DNA of 64,000 nt from Clostridia bacterium (GCA_035561135.1 DATMYA010000052.1:124001-188000), one strand, 5' to 3'. Positions 53,762-63,140 are shown, counted from the first letter of the stretch. Translations and numbers: made by a program. The notes: generated by a model from the sequence alone, not told the origin.

Positions 53762-54274
53762 TTATTGTGGCTGTTCTTCGGCTGGCGTCTTGCGGATTCT
53801 GCGCACCTTCGCGCCATCGTGCGGAAGTGCCGCAAACAGTTCGCGAATCGTCTTCTTGAATACAGGATGGCGAGCCTCGGGCGCAATTTCGGCAAGCGGC
53901 TCGAGAACGAATCGGCGTTCGTGCAGCGCAGGATGCGGAATCGTTAGTATTGCCGTGTCTATCATCGAAGTACCGAACAGCAGAATGTCGATGTCGATTA
54001 CGCGCGGTCCCTTCGGCACTCCGCGGCGTCGTCCCATCGCTTGTTCCACGGCGAGAGTACGCGTGAGCAGTTGCCGCGGCATCGCATCCGTGCGGAGTGC
54101 AACTGCGCAGTTGAGGAACCAGGGCTGCTGAACGTAGTCTACCGGTTCGGTTTCGTAGAACGATGAGATCGCCGTTATGCTGCCGAGTTCGCGCAGGCGC
54201 TCAATTGCTGTCTCCAGGTTCGCAACGCGATTTCCCAGATTGGAGCCGAGCGAAAGATAAACGAGCTTCTGCAC
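53762..54274 (-). CDS. folK: 2-amino-4-hydroxy-6-hydroxymethyldihydropteridine pyrophosphokinase
   Basis: Pyrophosphorylates the pterin precursor of folate. The roughly 170-residue product shows VYLSLGSNLGNRVANLETAIERL, FYETEPVDYVQQPWFLNCAVAL and GRRRGVPKGPRVIDIDILLFG with the metal-binding Asp pair, then IPHPALHERRFVLEPLAEIAP. The GTG at 54274 is chosen because homologues begin there; no strong ribosome binding site is seen and longer in-frame starts exist. A basic C-terminal tail follows. Confidence 0.93.
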   Translation of the reverse strand: MQKLVYLSLGSNLGNRVANLETAIERLRELGSITAISSFYETEPVDYVQQPWFLNCAVALRTDAMPRQLLTRTLAVEQAMGRRRGVPKGPRVIDIDILLFGTSMIDTAILTIPHPALHERRFVLEPLAEIAPEARHPVFKKTIRELFAALPHDGAKVRRIRKTPAEEQPQ

Positions 54275-54561
54275 GCAGCTATGGTAACGCGAGTGCGCGC
54301 AAGCGTGCAGAACCGTGAGTTGGCAGCAATAGCCTGTGTTCATGCGGGTCCGCGCACGATATGTCAATGGTCAAGAGAAGGGCAGTGCTGGAATGCGGAT
54401 TTGTAGCCGCGTCGCAAAGGTGCGTGGACAGAGGCTTTGCGAGACCGGCCTGTGGAAAACCCGCATGAAATCAGCGCAAAAATGCTTCTCAACCTGTACA
54501 TGCTGTTATAAGATACGTCGCACTGAGTAGCTGTATGTACTCACTCAAGGAGGATTTTCCA

Positions 54562-54855
54562 ATGGCAGCAGGCATGACCAAGACTCAGCTGGTGCGTTTC
54601 ATGGCGGAGAAGCTCGAACTCAACAATAAGACCGCTGCGGCGTTCCTGCAGACTCTGGCGGAAGTTGCGGTCAAGGAAACGAAGAAGAACGGCGTGTTCG
54701 TAATTCCGGGCCTTGGCCGCCTGGTGAAGTCCGCACGCAAAGCCCGCATGGGCCGCAACCCCCAGACCGGCGAGCCCATCAAGATCGCTGCGAAGACCGT
54801 TGTGAAGTTCCGCGTGGCGAAGGCCGCGAAGGACGCGATCGCCCCGAAGAAGTAA
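54562..54855 (+). CDS. hup: HU-family DNA-binding protein
   Basis: A 97-residue histone-like protein. It begins MAAGMTKTQLVRFMAEKLEL and has the HU core VFVIPGLGRLVKSARKARMGRNPQTGEPIKIAAKTVVKFRV, with the RNPxTG arm that intercalates into DNA. AAGGAGG lies nine bases before the ATG at 54562. It is followed by a strong terminator and preceded by a TTATAAGAT sequence (54507-54514) that may be its -10 box. Confidence 0.95.
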   Translation: MAAGMTKTQLVRFMAEKLELNNKTAAAFLQTLAEVAVKETKKNGVFVIPGLGRLVKSARKARMGRNPQTGEPIKIAAKTVVKFRVAKAAKDAIAPKK

Positions 54856-54877
54856 AACACTTCAACATTCTGTGCCC

Positions 54878-54904
54878 AAGGGCCGGCTAGCGCAGCCGGC
54901 CCTT
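54878..54904 (+). terminator. terminator of hup
   Basis: Perfect 11-base stem AAGGGCCGGCT (54878-54888) / AGCCGGCCCTT (54894-54904), then CACTTTGTTT. It begins 22 bases after the stop codon. Confidence 0.8.
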
Positions 54905-55051
54905 CACTTTGTTTGCAGAACCCCATTTGCCAGCAGAACCGCGATTCACGAATTGCCGTAGCAACTCGCGTCCTCACTGCAGGAGCGCGACGAGACATAA
55001 CCGGCGAGCAACATCGCATCTGAATTGTAATTCCGAATTGGAGCGATTCAA

Positions 55052-56230
55052 ATGCCAGGCGTTCGCGCGAGCGGAGTCCGGTTGCGATGGTTGATTGCGG
55101 TCACTTCTTTGGCGCTGCTGTTGGGCGGTTGCGGCGGAGACTCTTCATCGCCGTCTGCTAACGCCGGTGGAGGCGGGACACCCACTGGCGGTGGCAATCC
55201 GACGGGTGGCGGCGGTGCCGTGACGCTTGCGACTGAGGTGGTTGCCAGCGGACTCACCGTCCCATGGGAAATGGTTTGGGCGCCAGACGGACGGATGTTC
55301 TTCACGGAACAACCTGGCCTATTGCGCGTCATGGTGAATGGAAATGTGCAGGCCGCGCCCGTACTGGATTTGACGTCGATTGTTCCGGGCGGGGAAGCCG
55401 GAATGCTCGGTCTCGAACTCGATCGCAGCTTCGCTTCCAATCACTTTCTCTACATCTTCTACTGTCTTACAACCGGCGGAGTACACTGCCGTGTAAGTCG
55501 CTTCACGGAATCGAACAACTCGATTGCACCCGGGAGCGAGCAGGTGTTGATCGAAACTGCTGCGGGCCCGCATCACGAAGCAGGGCGCATCAAGATCGGC
55601 CCGGATGGATTGCTCTACGTGGCGGTTGGCGATGTTTTCGACCCACAAACGGCACAGGACCTCACGCGCAATGAAGGCAAAATCCTTCGCATGAATGTGG
55701 ACGGTTCGGCTGCCGCGGGCAATCCGTTCCCGGAGAACCCATTCGTCTACACGTTGGGACATCGCGACCCGCAGGGACTTGCGTTTGATAGTTCGGGACA
55801 GTTGTATTCAACCGAACACGGTCCAATCTCGAATGACGAGGTCAATATCATCAACGCAGGGAAGAACTACGGATGGCCGACATGCATCGGAAGATGTAAC
55901 GATCCGCGCTTTGTGGATCCGATCAAACTATTTTCGCCAGAGACGGCCGCGCCATCGGGCGCTACGTTCTACAACGGCAGCGCGATTCCGCAGTGGAACG
56001 GCTCGCTGCTGTTTGCGACGCTCGGCCTCGCTGGCAACACGTTCGCGCACCATCTGCACCGGATCAAGTTCGATCGTCCCGGCGGGACGAACATCGTGGA
56101 AGAGGAAGTTCTGTTCAGAGACGCTTTCGGCAGGTTGCGCAATGTTGCTGTGGGACCGGACGGTTTTGTTTATATCTCCACGAGCAACGGCGGCGGACAG
56201 GACAAGATCATTCGGATTCGTCCGAAGTGA
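55052..56230 (+). CDS. lipoprotein PQQ-dependent sugar dehydrogenase (soluble aldose dehydrogenase type)
   Basis: A 392-residue exported protein with a lipoprotein signal (ALLLGGCGG) and a Gly/Thr/Asn-rich linker. The six-bladed beta-propeller domain (GSDH family) shows GLTVPWEMVWAPDGRMFFTEQPGLLRV, the histidine of AAGPHHEAGRIKIGPDGLLYV, YTLGHRDPQGLAFD and EHGPISNDEVNIINAGKNYGWP, which match residues that bind PQQ and calcium. It probably oxidises aldose sugars in the periplasm. No PQQ synthesis genes are in the window. Confidence 0.9.
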   Translation: MPGVRASGVRLRWLIAVTSLALLLGGCGGDSSSPSANAGGGGTPTGGGNPTGGGGAVTLATEVVASGLTVPWEMVWAPDGRMFFTEQPGLLRVMVNGNVQAAPVLDLTSIVPGGEAGMLGLELDRSFASNHFLYIFYCLTTGGVHCRVSRFTESNNSIAPGSEQVLIETAAGPHHEAGRIKIGPDGLLYVAVGDVFDPQTAQDLTRNEGKILRMNVDGSAAAGNPFPENPFVYTLGHRDPQGLAFDSSGQLYSTEHGPISNDEVNIINAGKNYGWPTCIGRCNDPRFVDPIKLFSPETAAPSGATFYNGSAIPQWNGSLLFATLGLAGNTFAHHLHRIKFDRPGGTNIVEEEVLFRDAFGRLRNVAVGPDGFVYISTSNGGGQDKIIRIRPK

Positions 56231-56256
56231 AAAACACCAGTAGCATGTGAGGCGAA

Positions 56257-56613
56257 TTACAGCAGAACGATACTGATGCCCTTGTTGCCGCGGCCTAGAT
56301 CGCGGTCCTGCTTCAGTTCAGGATATTTGCGAAGGAGCGCCCACGTGGTTTCGTCGGAGATGCGGAAATCTTCACCGGCGATGAACGCCCGCAGTTGACC
56401 TTCGCGAACACGTGCCGCGAGCGATCCCTGAATCGCAACGCGAATGGCGCCGCCGACGCCTTTCGATCCGTATCCATGCACAAGTTTTAGCGCCTCAATG
56501 CCATTCCTGCGGGCTTGCTGGAGTTCTCTAAACAGGAGGGTGCGGGCCTGCTCGACCGTAGGGAGGCCCTCCTCGAGGTTCACGAGTTTCATCTTCAGCG
56601 CGCTACGTGACAT
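56257..56613 (-). CDS. Smr-domain protein
   Basis: A 118-residue stand-alone Smr (small MutS-related) domain, a putative nuclease. The marks are VNLEEGLPTVEQARTLLFREL and LKLVHGYGSKGVGGAIRVAI (HGxGxG), then FIAGEDFRIS. A start seven codons on (MKLVNLE) is equally possible. It runs leftward between the sugar dehydrogenase and the S9B peptidase terminator. Confidence 0.85.
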   Translation of the reverse strand: MSRSALKMKLVNLEEGLPTVEQARTLLFRELQQARRNGIEALKLVHGYGSKGVGGAIRVAIQGSLAARVREGQLRAFIAGEDFRISDETTWALLRKYPELKQDRDLGRGNKGISIVLL

Positions 56614-56695
56614 GGTTCAGTTGTCTGATATGCGATTTGTTCGTACTCGTTCTTGTACACCTGCCCACCCCTGATCACAAATGCTTGCACGCTTG

Positions 56696-56730
56696 AAAAA
56701 AGAAGGCACAGCAGAAATCTGCTGTGCCTT
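56696..56730 (-). terminator. terminator of the second S9B peptidase gene
   Basis: Perfect 13-base stem AAGGCACAGCAGA (56703-56715) / TCTGCTGTGCCTT (56718-56730), loop of two. On the minus strand it continues into CTTTTTT. It lies 45 bases beyond the stop of the leftward peptidase gene. Confidence 0.9.
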
Positions 56731-56774
56731 GAACCTGACCCTCAAAGTGAGTGAGCGCCGAGTTCTGCGTGTCT

Positions 56775-59036
56775 CTACTGCCCCGGTTGGCCGAGGTTGT
56801 CTTCGAAGTGCTTCAGCATGCGGTTGTAGAGGTGGACGCGCGCCTTGAAGCCGCCAATGCCGTGCGTCTTCTGCGGGTAGAGTTGCAAGTCGAACGGCTT
56901 GCCGCCGTTGATCATGGCATTGATGAACTGCATAGAGTTCTGCATGTGCACGTTGTCGTCGCTGGTGCCGTGCACGAGCAGGAGCTTGCCACTGAGGTTA
57001 GGGGCAGAGTTGATGATCGATGCGGAGTCGTAACCTTTCGCGTTCTCCTGCGGCAGGTTCATGTAACGTTCGGTGTAGATGGAATCGTAGTTGCGCCAAT
57101 CGGTGACGGGCGCAACGGAAACGCCAGCTTTGAAGCGGTCTGTATGCGTCATGGCGTAAGCCGTCATGCTGCCGCCATAGCTCCATCCCCAGAATCCCGT
57201 GCGTTTGGCATCCAGGACAGGGAACTGCGCGATGGCCTGATCGAGAGCGCTGAGTTGGTCGCGGAGTTCGACATCGCCGAGGTGGCCATAAGTGGCGGCG
57301 GCAAACTTGAGCCCGCGATTGCCCATGCCGCGGTTGTCGACTTTCAGGACAGCAAAACCACGACGCGCAAGGATCTGATCGTAGGCATTGATCGTGCTAT
57401 ACGAGTCGCGCACGGATTGCCCATGAGGACCGCCGTAAGGATTCAAAATCACCGGCGACTTGCCGTTGACCATTGCTGGGCCTTGTTTAGGGAGCAGGAT
57501 GACGCCGTGTAAAAGCGTTCCGTCTTCGGCCTTGAAGTCTACGAACTTCGGAGCCAGCATCGGGCCAAACTGCTCTTCGAGGCTCTTGCCTTTCCACACT
57601 TCACTGCATTCGCCGCCGAAGGTTGCGCAGAGAACCATGCGGGGCGCAGTGGCCAGGGAGGAGTATGTATCGACGTAGTACTTCACGTTTTCTGACATAG
57701 AAGGCGAATGGCTGCCCGGCGCGCGAGTGACTTGCGTGATGGCCGTGCCATCCAGCTTCACGGAGAAGAGGTGGGTCTGGCGGTAATCGCCCTTGTTCGC
57801 CGTGAAGTAAACAATGCCGGCAGCCTCGTCCACGCCCTCAATGCCACTCACCTGCCATTCGCCGCTCGTGATCTGCTTTTCAAGCTTGGCGGCGGCGTTG
57901 ATGGGGTTGTTCTTATCGAAGCTGTAGAGATACAGATGGGTGTGTCCGTCGCGCCAGCTCGGCCAAAGGAAGCGATCGCCGGACTTGAACATCTGTATGC
58001 GATCGGTTACCTCGAGGTACGGATCGTTCTTCTCCGTCAGCATGAGGCGGCTTTTGCCGCTGGCGGCGTCGATGAAGTAAAGGTCGGCTTGGTTCTGGCG
58101 ACGGTTCATCACCATGGCCCAGATGACGCCGGGCTTCACCCAGCCGAAACGTGGGATGTATATATCGGTTTCCGTGGTCGGGGTGATCCAGCGAACCTTG
58201 CCATTGAGGTCGGTGACGGCGAGCTTCACTGTGGGATTCTTGTCACCAGCCTTGGGATACCGCTCTTTGTCCAGGGTCGGATGGGTAGGAATCCAGTCAA
58301 CGATAGGGTAGGTTGGGACGGGTGCCTCGTTCATCTGGAGGAAGACAATCTGCTTGGAGTCGGGAGACCAGAAGTAATTGCTGCGAACGTCCAGTTCCTC
58401 GGAGTACACCCAGTCGACTTCGCCATTGAGGATGTTCTCGTCGGTGTCGCTGGTGAGCGCTTTTTCTACGCCCGATCCGGTGGGCCTGATGAACAGGTTG
58501 TGATTGCGGACGAAGGCGATGTGGCTTGCGTCGTCGGAAAACTTGGGATCGCTACTGGCATCCTGCGAGTTGGTCAACTGGTGGGCTTTGCCGGCGGCGA
58601 GGTCGTAGAGCCATAGGTGGCCGAGCGCATCGAACAGGATGCTCTTGGAATCAGGCCCCCAGTGATAGGCGGCGACACCGAAGCGCGCGCGGTTCTCGCG
58701 CTGGCGCTCATCCTTCAGGTTCGAGGTGGGCGGCACAAGAGCTGCAAGCTTTTCCGCGGCTACCAGGACGGCCGACTTGCCCGTAGCAGGATCGAGATAG
58801 TAAAGCGAAACTTGCTCACCCGTGCCGGAGCGCTGAATGAAGGAAATTTTGGTTCCATCCGGGCTCCACTTCATGGATTCCGGGCCGCGGCTTTGCATCA
58901 TCGTGCCTGGCGAGAACATGGCCTCAATCGTTAATTCCTTGTTCTGCGTTGGCGCTGTTTGCGCCTGTTGAGCGACGGACGACAGAGAGGCTGCCAGACA
59001 CAGCAGTATTAGGACGGCGACGGGAAACCGTTTCAC
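56775..59036 (-). CDS. secreted dipeptidyl-peptidase IV-like serine peptidase (S9B), second copy
   Basis: A 753-residue exported enzyme. Signal peptide (to about residue 23), beta-propeller with the DPP IV glutamates in EVDWVYSEELDVRSNYFWSPDSK, and an alpha/beta hydrolase domain with Ser619 (GFWGWSYGGS), Asp693 (HGTSDDN) and His725 (QKTHGIGG). It cleaves X-Pro/X-Ala dipeptides from peptides. It shares layout with 24047-26272 but is clearly divergent, so specificities may differ. Confidence 0.93.
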   Translation of the reverse strand: MKRFPVAVLILLCLAASLSSVAQQAQTAPTQNKELTIEAMFSPGTMMQSRGPESMKWSPDGTKISFIQRSGTGEQVSLYYLDPATGKSAVLVAAEKLAALVPPTSNLKDERQRENRARFGVAAYHWGPDSKSILFDALGHLWLYDLAAGKAHQLTNSQDASSDPKFSDDASHIAFVRNHNLFIRPTGSGVEKALTSDTDENILNGEVDWVYSEELDVRSNYFWSPDSKQIVFLQMNEAPVPTYPIVDWIPTHPTLDKERYPKAGDKNPTVKLAVTDLNGKVRWITPTTETDIYIPRFGWVKPGVIWAMVMNRRQNQADLYFIDAASGKSRLMLTEKNDPYLEVTDRIQMFKSGDRFLWPSWRDGHTHLYLYSFDKNNPINAAAKLEKQITSGEWQVSGIEGVDEAAGIVYFTANKGDYRQTHLFSVKLDGTAITQVTRAPGSHSPSMSENVKYYVDTYSSLATAPRMVLCATFGGECSEVWKGKSLEEQFGPMLAPKFVDFKAEDGTLLHGVILLPKQGPAMVNGKSPVILNPYGGPHGQSVRDSYSTINAYDQILARRGFAVLKVDNRGMGNRGLKFAAATYGHLGDVELRDQLSALDQAIAQFPVLDAKRTGFWGWSYGGSMTAYAMTHTDRFKAGVSVAPVTDWRNYDSIYTERYMNLPQENAKGYDSASIINSAPNLSGKLLLVHGTSDDNVHMQNSMQFINAMINGGKPFDLQLYPQKTHGIGGFKARVHLYNRMLKHFEDNLGQPGQ

Positions 59037-59122
59037 TGGGTGCTCCTGACTTTGCTTAGACGAGAACAGCAGAAATGTATATCGTTCGGCGGTGCAAAAT
59101 GCAATTCGCCGGACACCGGTGA

Positions 59123-59377
59123 TTACCGGAAAAGCAACCAGATACGAATCATCTCGTAGGTTGCGACGAAGATGCCGATGCTGAAGTAGAGATTGCGGGC
59201 GGTTTCCGGGGTGGGAGCGGAAGGTAGAGGGACCCCGCGCTGGCGCGCGATCGCTACCAGCGAGCGCTCCTGCTCGAGAATGAAAGCGGCAAGTGGCCGG
59301 TGGAATAGGGCAATCAGCAAGCCGAACACAAGTCTGGTTACTTCCACCAGCATAAGCTGGATACTAACGTCGCTCAT
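59123..59377 (-). CDS. small membrane protein, unknown function
   Basis: An 84-residue protein with an N-terminal hydrophobic helix (LVEVTRLVFGLLIALFHRPLAA) and a C-terminal one (LYFSIGIFVATYEMIRIWLLF), joined by a basic amphipathic stretch. Family not recognised. It lies upstream of the S9B gene in the same direction, 86 bases apart. Confidence 0.6.
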   Translation of the reverse strand: MSDVSIQLMLVEVTRLVFGLLIALFHRPLAAFILEQERSLVAIARQRGVPLPSAPTPETARNLYFSIGIFVATYEMIRIWLLFR

Positions 59378-59519
59378 CAGGGCGCTCCATACGGCGAAAT
59401 GCTTAAGTGGACGAAGTTTTGGGCGCTAGCCGCCGGATCGATTTTCCGAAGCGGAGCTGAGATCACGAGGATTTCACCCAAGCGTGCTAGAATTTTCCAC
59501 AGCCACAATAGTCCACTAA

Positions 59520-60584
59520 ATGAATCCTGACCTTGTAAAACTCATTGAACTGCAGAAGGTGGACGCTGAAATCACGCGTCTAAACGCTGAAATTGCAGCA
59601 CTGCCCAAGCGCGTACAGGCGATCGAGGCGCAACTCGCGGACTCCAACGACCGCCTGGAAAAGGCAAAAGCTGCCATCAAGGCCGATGAGGCCGCGCGTC
59701 GTAAGTACGAATCTGAAATCCAGTCACAAAACGACAAGATTTCCAAGTACCGCGAACAATCGCTTGCGGTGAAGACCAACGATCAATACAAGGCTCTCAT
59801 GCAGGAGATACAGTTCGCCGAGCAGAACATCAAGGCTCTGGAAGATAAGATTCTGGAGACTATGCTCGATGCCGACGTGAAGGAAAACGTCCTCAAGGCG
59901 GCCGAAGCAGAGCTGAAAGCAGAGCGCGCCGAAATCGAAAAAGAAAAAGAGCACGCACGCACGCGGACTGCCGTGGACGAAAAGGCTTTGGCGGAGCAGA
60001 ACGCGAAGCGCAACGATCTTCGCAGCGGCGTGAACCCGAACATCCTCGAACATTACGAGCGCTTGCTGAAGGCGCGTGGCTCGGGAATTGCGGAAGCGCG
60101 GGAACAGCGCTGCACGGCCTGCCAGGTGTTGCTGCGTCCGCAGATTTATAACGAAGTTCGCGGCAACGAAGGGGTGCAGATTTGCGATTCCTGCAGCCGC
60201 ATTCTTTACTATGACCCGGCGAACGAGCCGGCAGAAGATCCGAAGGCGAAGACTGGCTCCAAGGCTGGCGGCGCCATCGAGCGGGAATGGGTTTACCTTG
60301 ACGAAGGCGAGAACGGGGTTTTCGCCGTGCTGGTGAACTCCAAAGGCAGTTGCAGTCTGCGCACCTTTGACCGCCGGACTGGTTTAGCCTTGGCTCCTCC
60401 GAAAGTTGTGAAGGGGCAGAGTTTCAGACAGGCTTTCCGTGAATATATCGAAAACGGCCGGCCGCTGTTCCTGGATCATAACCCGAACCTGGAACAGGAC
60501 TGCAAGGACGCCCTACCGCCGGAATTGCTCACTGAGTTACAGCGGCAAGCACCGAATCGTACAGTCACTGAAAACGGACAGTAG
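59520..60584 (+). CDS. coiled-coil zinc-ribbon protein (CT398/YbgI-like) with C-terminal extension
   Basis: A 354-residue protein. Residues 1-185 form a long coiled coil (LVKLIELQKVDAEITRLNAE; AELKAERAEIEKEKEHARTR), followed by a C4 zinc ribbon (QRCTACQVLLRPQIYNEV ... QICDSCSRILYY), the pattern of CT398-family proteins linked to secretion and sigma-54 regulation in other bacteria. Unlike the usual 230-250 residues, it continues for about 115 residues with WVYLDEGENGVFAVLVNSKG and FREYIENGRPLFLDHNP, an extra domain I do not recognise. An extended -10 (TGCTAGAAT, to 59493) lies upstream. Confidence 0.82.
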   Translation: MNPDLVKLIELQKVDAEITRLNAEIAALPKRVQAIEAQLADSNDRLEKAKAAIKADEAARRKYESEIQSQNDKISKYREQSLAVKTNDQYKALMQEIQFAEQNIKALEDKILETMLDADVKENVLKAAEAELKAERAEIEKEKEHARTRTAVDEKALAEQNAKRNDLRSGVNPNILEHYERLLKARGSGIAEAREQRCTACQVLLRPQIYNEVRGNEGVQICDSCSRILYYDPANEPAEDPKAKTGSKAGGAIEREWVYLDEGENGVFAVLVNSKGSCSLRTFDRRTGLALAPPKVVKGQSFRQAFREYIENGRPLFLDHNPNLEQDCKDALPPELLTELQRQAPNRTVTENGQ

Positions 60585-60605
60585 CTGGCTGGGAGCCTCC
60601 TCCTG

Positions 60606-61709
60606 ATGCGTAGTCGATGCGCGCTTCTCGTAGTGCTTTTTATCGCCTGCGCCGCTCCTGCGCTTGTCGCACAAACCGCTACCGCTCAGATGGTGACGTT
60701 CCGCATAAAGCTCACGCTCTCCGCCGACAATCGACAGCAGGCGGGGAGCTCCGCACAACCAGGAGTTAATGCTCAGGAGCGCAGCGGTCCTGGCGTAGCG
60801 TATGTAACAGGCGCCGGGACAACAATGCAGATTCGTATCCAGGTCATCGACGAGAATGGGTCCACGCTAGGTGAGCAGTCCCCCGACAGCGAGGGCTCGG
60901 CCACTTTCGAGGTCGTCGGCCAGATACAGAAGGGCAATGTTCGCATTTATCCCACCTATCGCGTACGGGTCTTCGGTCCCGAGATCGAAGAGGTATGGGC
61001 GGAAGGCGTGGAGCCCGGGCGCTCCGATCGTATGCTGATGATGCAGGTGCGCCGAAAGGGAGAGAAACCCGCTACTGCGAAGGACAAGTCGATGGTTTCG
61101 GCCTCAGCCCTAAAGATACCCCGAAAGGCGCAGAAGGAACTCGACGCTGGCAATGAAGCGCTAGGGAACGGCAAGCTCGACAAAGCTCGCGAACACTTTG
61201 ATCGCGCAACGCAGATCTATCCGCAGTTCGACCAGGCGTGGAACAACCTTGGCGTGGTACGGATGAAGCAGGGAGACCGCGCAGGTGGACAGCAGGCATT
61301 CGAGGCCGCGCTCAAGATTAATGACAAGTTTGCACGAGCGTATGTAAACCTGGCGAGACTGGCGCTGCAAGACAATGACTATAAGCAGGCAAGCGAGTTG
61401 CTGAAGAAATCGCTTTCGACTGAACCGCTCAATGCAGAGGCGCTTTCGATGGCGTGCCAGGCGGACTTTCTCGCCGGCAACCTGGAACAGGTAGTGAGCA
61501 ACGCGCGGAAGCTTCATACGATTCCGCACGACGGCCAGGCGCTTGGCCATTACGCTGCGGGTTCCGCGTTGCAGCAGTTGAACAGACCTTCGGAAGCGAT
61601 CACCGAGTACACGCTATTTCTGAAGGAAGCACCCCAGAGTCCGCTCACGCTGAAAGCGCGCGAGGCAATCTCTGAACTCGGAAAACAAGTACAGGTCGAA
61701 TCCCACTGA
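60606..61709 (+). CDS. secreted TPR protein
   Basis: A 367-residue exported protein with a signal peptide (about 1-22). The middle part (about 30-155) is a beta-rich domain (TTMQIRIQVIDENGSTLGEQ; ATFEVVGQIQKGNVRIYPTY). The rest contains tetratricopeptide repeats, for example ELDAGNEALGNGKLDKAREH and FDQAWNNLGVVRMKQGDRAG then ARAYVNLARLALQDNDYKQA. It probably mediates protein contacts in the periplasm. It follows the zinc-ribbon gene by 21 bases and is likely cotranscribed. Confidence 0.85.
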   Translation: MRSRCALLVVLFIACAAPALVAQTATAQMVTFRIKLTLSADNRQQAGSSAQPGVNAQERSGPGVAYVTGAGTTMQIRIQVIDENGSTLGEQSPDSEGSATFEVVGQIQKGNVRIYPTYRVRVFGPEIEEVWAEGVEPGRSDRMLMMQVRRKGEKPATAKDKSMVSASALKIPRKAQKELDAGNEALGNGKLDKAREHFDRATQIYPQFDQAWNNLGVVRMKQGDRAGGQQAFEAALKINDKFARAYVNLARLALQDNDYKQASELLKKSLSTEPLNAEALSMACQADFLAGNLEQVVSNARKLHTIPHDGQALGHYAAGSALQQLNRPSEAITEYTLFLKEAPQSPLTLKAREAISELGKQVQVESH

Positions 61710-61753
61710 GCCGCACGTTTACACCTACGACAGATACAAGCAACAATCCTCGC

Positions 61754-62944
61754 GTGATCGTGAGCCCTCGCGGAGCAGCCCGCCTGCGCAGCGGACACGT
61801 ATGGGTTTACCAGTCCGACATCAAATCAGCACGCAACATCGCTCCGGCTTCCACGGTGTCAGTTTACGACGATCACGCGAGCTTCTACGGCACAGCGCTT
61901 TATAGCAGCACCTCGCAGATCGCGATTCGCATGTTGGGCTCGCAAGCGATACCGGCGGAGCGCACGGCGGAGGTGGTTGCGGAGCGCGTGCGCGCCGCCA
62001 TCCACTACCGTCGCAACGTGGTGCGCGATACCAATGCCTATCGCGTCGTCTTCAGCGAGGCGGATTTTCTGCCGGGACTGATCGTGGACCGCTACAACGA
62101 TATGCTTTCGTTGCAAGTGCTTACGCAAGCGATGGATCAGGCACCGGTGCGAGAAGCGGTGCTGCGGGAACTTGTGCAGGAACTCGATCCGGTATGCATC
62201 GTGGAGCGCGTGGAGCCTCGGATTCGCGAACTGGAGCAGCTGCCGCCGCTTGAGGGTGGCGTTATTTGGACCAGGGACGGCGCGCAGCCCAAGAGCAGCA
62301 CAACGTTCACTATGAACGGCCTGAGGTTCCAGTACGACGCACACGGCGGGCAGAAGACCGGCGCGTTTCTCGATCAGCGCGAGAACTACTCGGCGGCGGA
62401 AAGGTATGCGCATGGCCGGGCTCTGGACGTCTTCTGCTATCAAGGCGGCTTTGCGCTGCATCTGGCGCGGACATGTGAGCAGGTGACGGGTGTGGACGCG
62501 TCGCGTCCGGCGCTGGAAATCGCCAATCAGAATGCAGCATTGAATGCCGGCCTCTACAACGGGCGCGAAATCGAGTGGGTGGAGGCAAACGCCTTCGACC
62601 TGCTACGCGACTACTCCGATGGCGGCGAGGAGTACGACACTGTCGTGCTCGATCCGCCGGCATTTGCGAAGACGAAACGGACCCTCGACACGGCCGTTCG
62701 GGGTTATAAGGAACTGAACCTACGGGCATTGAAGATGGTAAAGGCCGGGGGAGTGCTCGTAACCTGCTCGTGCTCCTACCACGTGAGCGAGGCCGAATTC
62801 CTGCAAATGCTGACCTCGGCAGCCGTGGACGCCCGGCGTCAGGTCAGAATTCTCGAAAAGCGAGTTCAGGCGCAGGACCATCCAGTTCTGCTTACGGTAC
62901 CTGAAACCAGCTATCTGAAGTGCATCATCTGCCAAATCACCTAG
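61754..62944 (+). CDS. rlmI: class I SAM-dependent 23S rRNA methyltransferase (RlmI/RlmL-C type)
   Basis: A 396-residue rRNA large-subunit methyltransferase that probably makes m5C in 23S rRNA. The N-terminal PUA domain (MIVSPRGAARLRSGHVWVYQ) and the RVVFSEADFLPGLIVDRYND linker lead to the Rossmann domain with GQKTGAFLDQRENY, VFCYQGGFALHLA, the motif IV DTVVLDPPAFAKTKR and VTCSCSYHVS carrying the catalytic Cys. Start is GTG 61754. It ends at a strong terminator. Confidence 0.9.
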   Translation: MIVSPRGAARLRSGHVWVYQSDIKSARNIAPASTVSVYDDHASFYGTALYSSTSQIAIRMLGSQAIPAERTAEVVAERVRAAIHYRRNVVRDTNAYRVVFSEADFLPGLIVDRYNDMLSLQVLTQAMDQAPVREAVLRELVQELDPVCIVERVEPRIRELEQLPPLEGGVIWTRDGAQPKSSTTFTMNGLRFQYDAHGGQKTGAFLDQRENYSAAERYAHGRALDVFCYQGGFALHLARTCEQVTGVDASRPALEIANQNAALNAGLYNGREIEWVEANAFDLLRDYSDGGEEYDTVVLDPPAFAKTKRTLDTAVRGYKELNLRALKMVKAGGVLVTCSCSYHVSEAEFLQMLTSAAVDARRQVRILEKRVQAQDHPVLLTVPETSYLKCIICQIT

Positions 62945-62966
62945 AGCTATTTGAAAAGCAGGAAAC

Positions 62967-62989
62967 AAAGCGCCTTCAAGGCGCTTTTT
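62967..62989 (+). terminator. terminator of rlmI
   Basis: AAAGCGCC (62967-62974) / GGCGCTTT (62980-62987) with loop TTCAA and a T-run of five. It begins 23 bases after the stop. Confidence 0.85.
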
Positions 62990-63029
62990 CTGTTTGTAAG
63001 CTGTTGAATAAAAATATTACTTCCTCAAC

Positions 63030-63058
63030 TTGACAGCGATGCGCTCATATTTTATGCT
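63030..63058 (+). promoter_or_regulatory. promoter of hsp20
   Basis: TTGACA (63030-63035), 17-base spacer, TATGCT (63053-63058). The pattern fits the housekeeping sigma factor. It lies 83 bases upstream of the hsp20 ATG. No CIRCE inverted repeat was seen, so HrcA control is not supported. Confidence 0.6.
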
Positions 63059-63140
63059 ATTTGTACGCTGAACCAGAGATTCGCGCTTGTTCAGCATTTG
63101 CAACAATGACATTCAAGTTGCGTTTTGGAGGTAAAAGATC

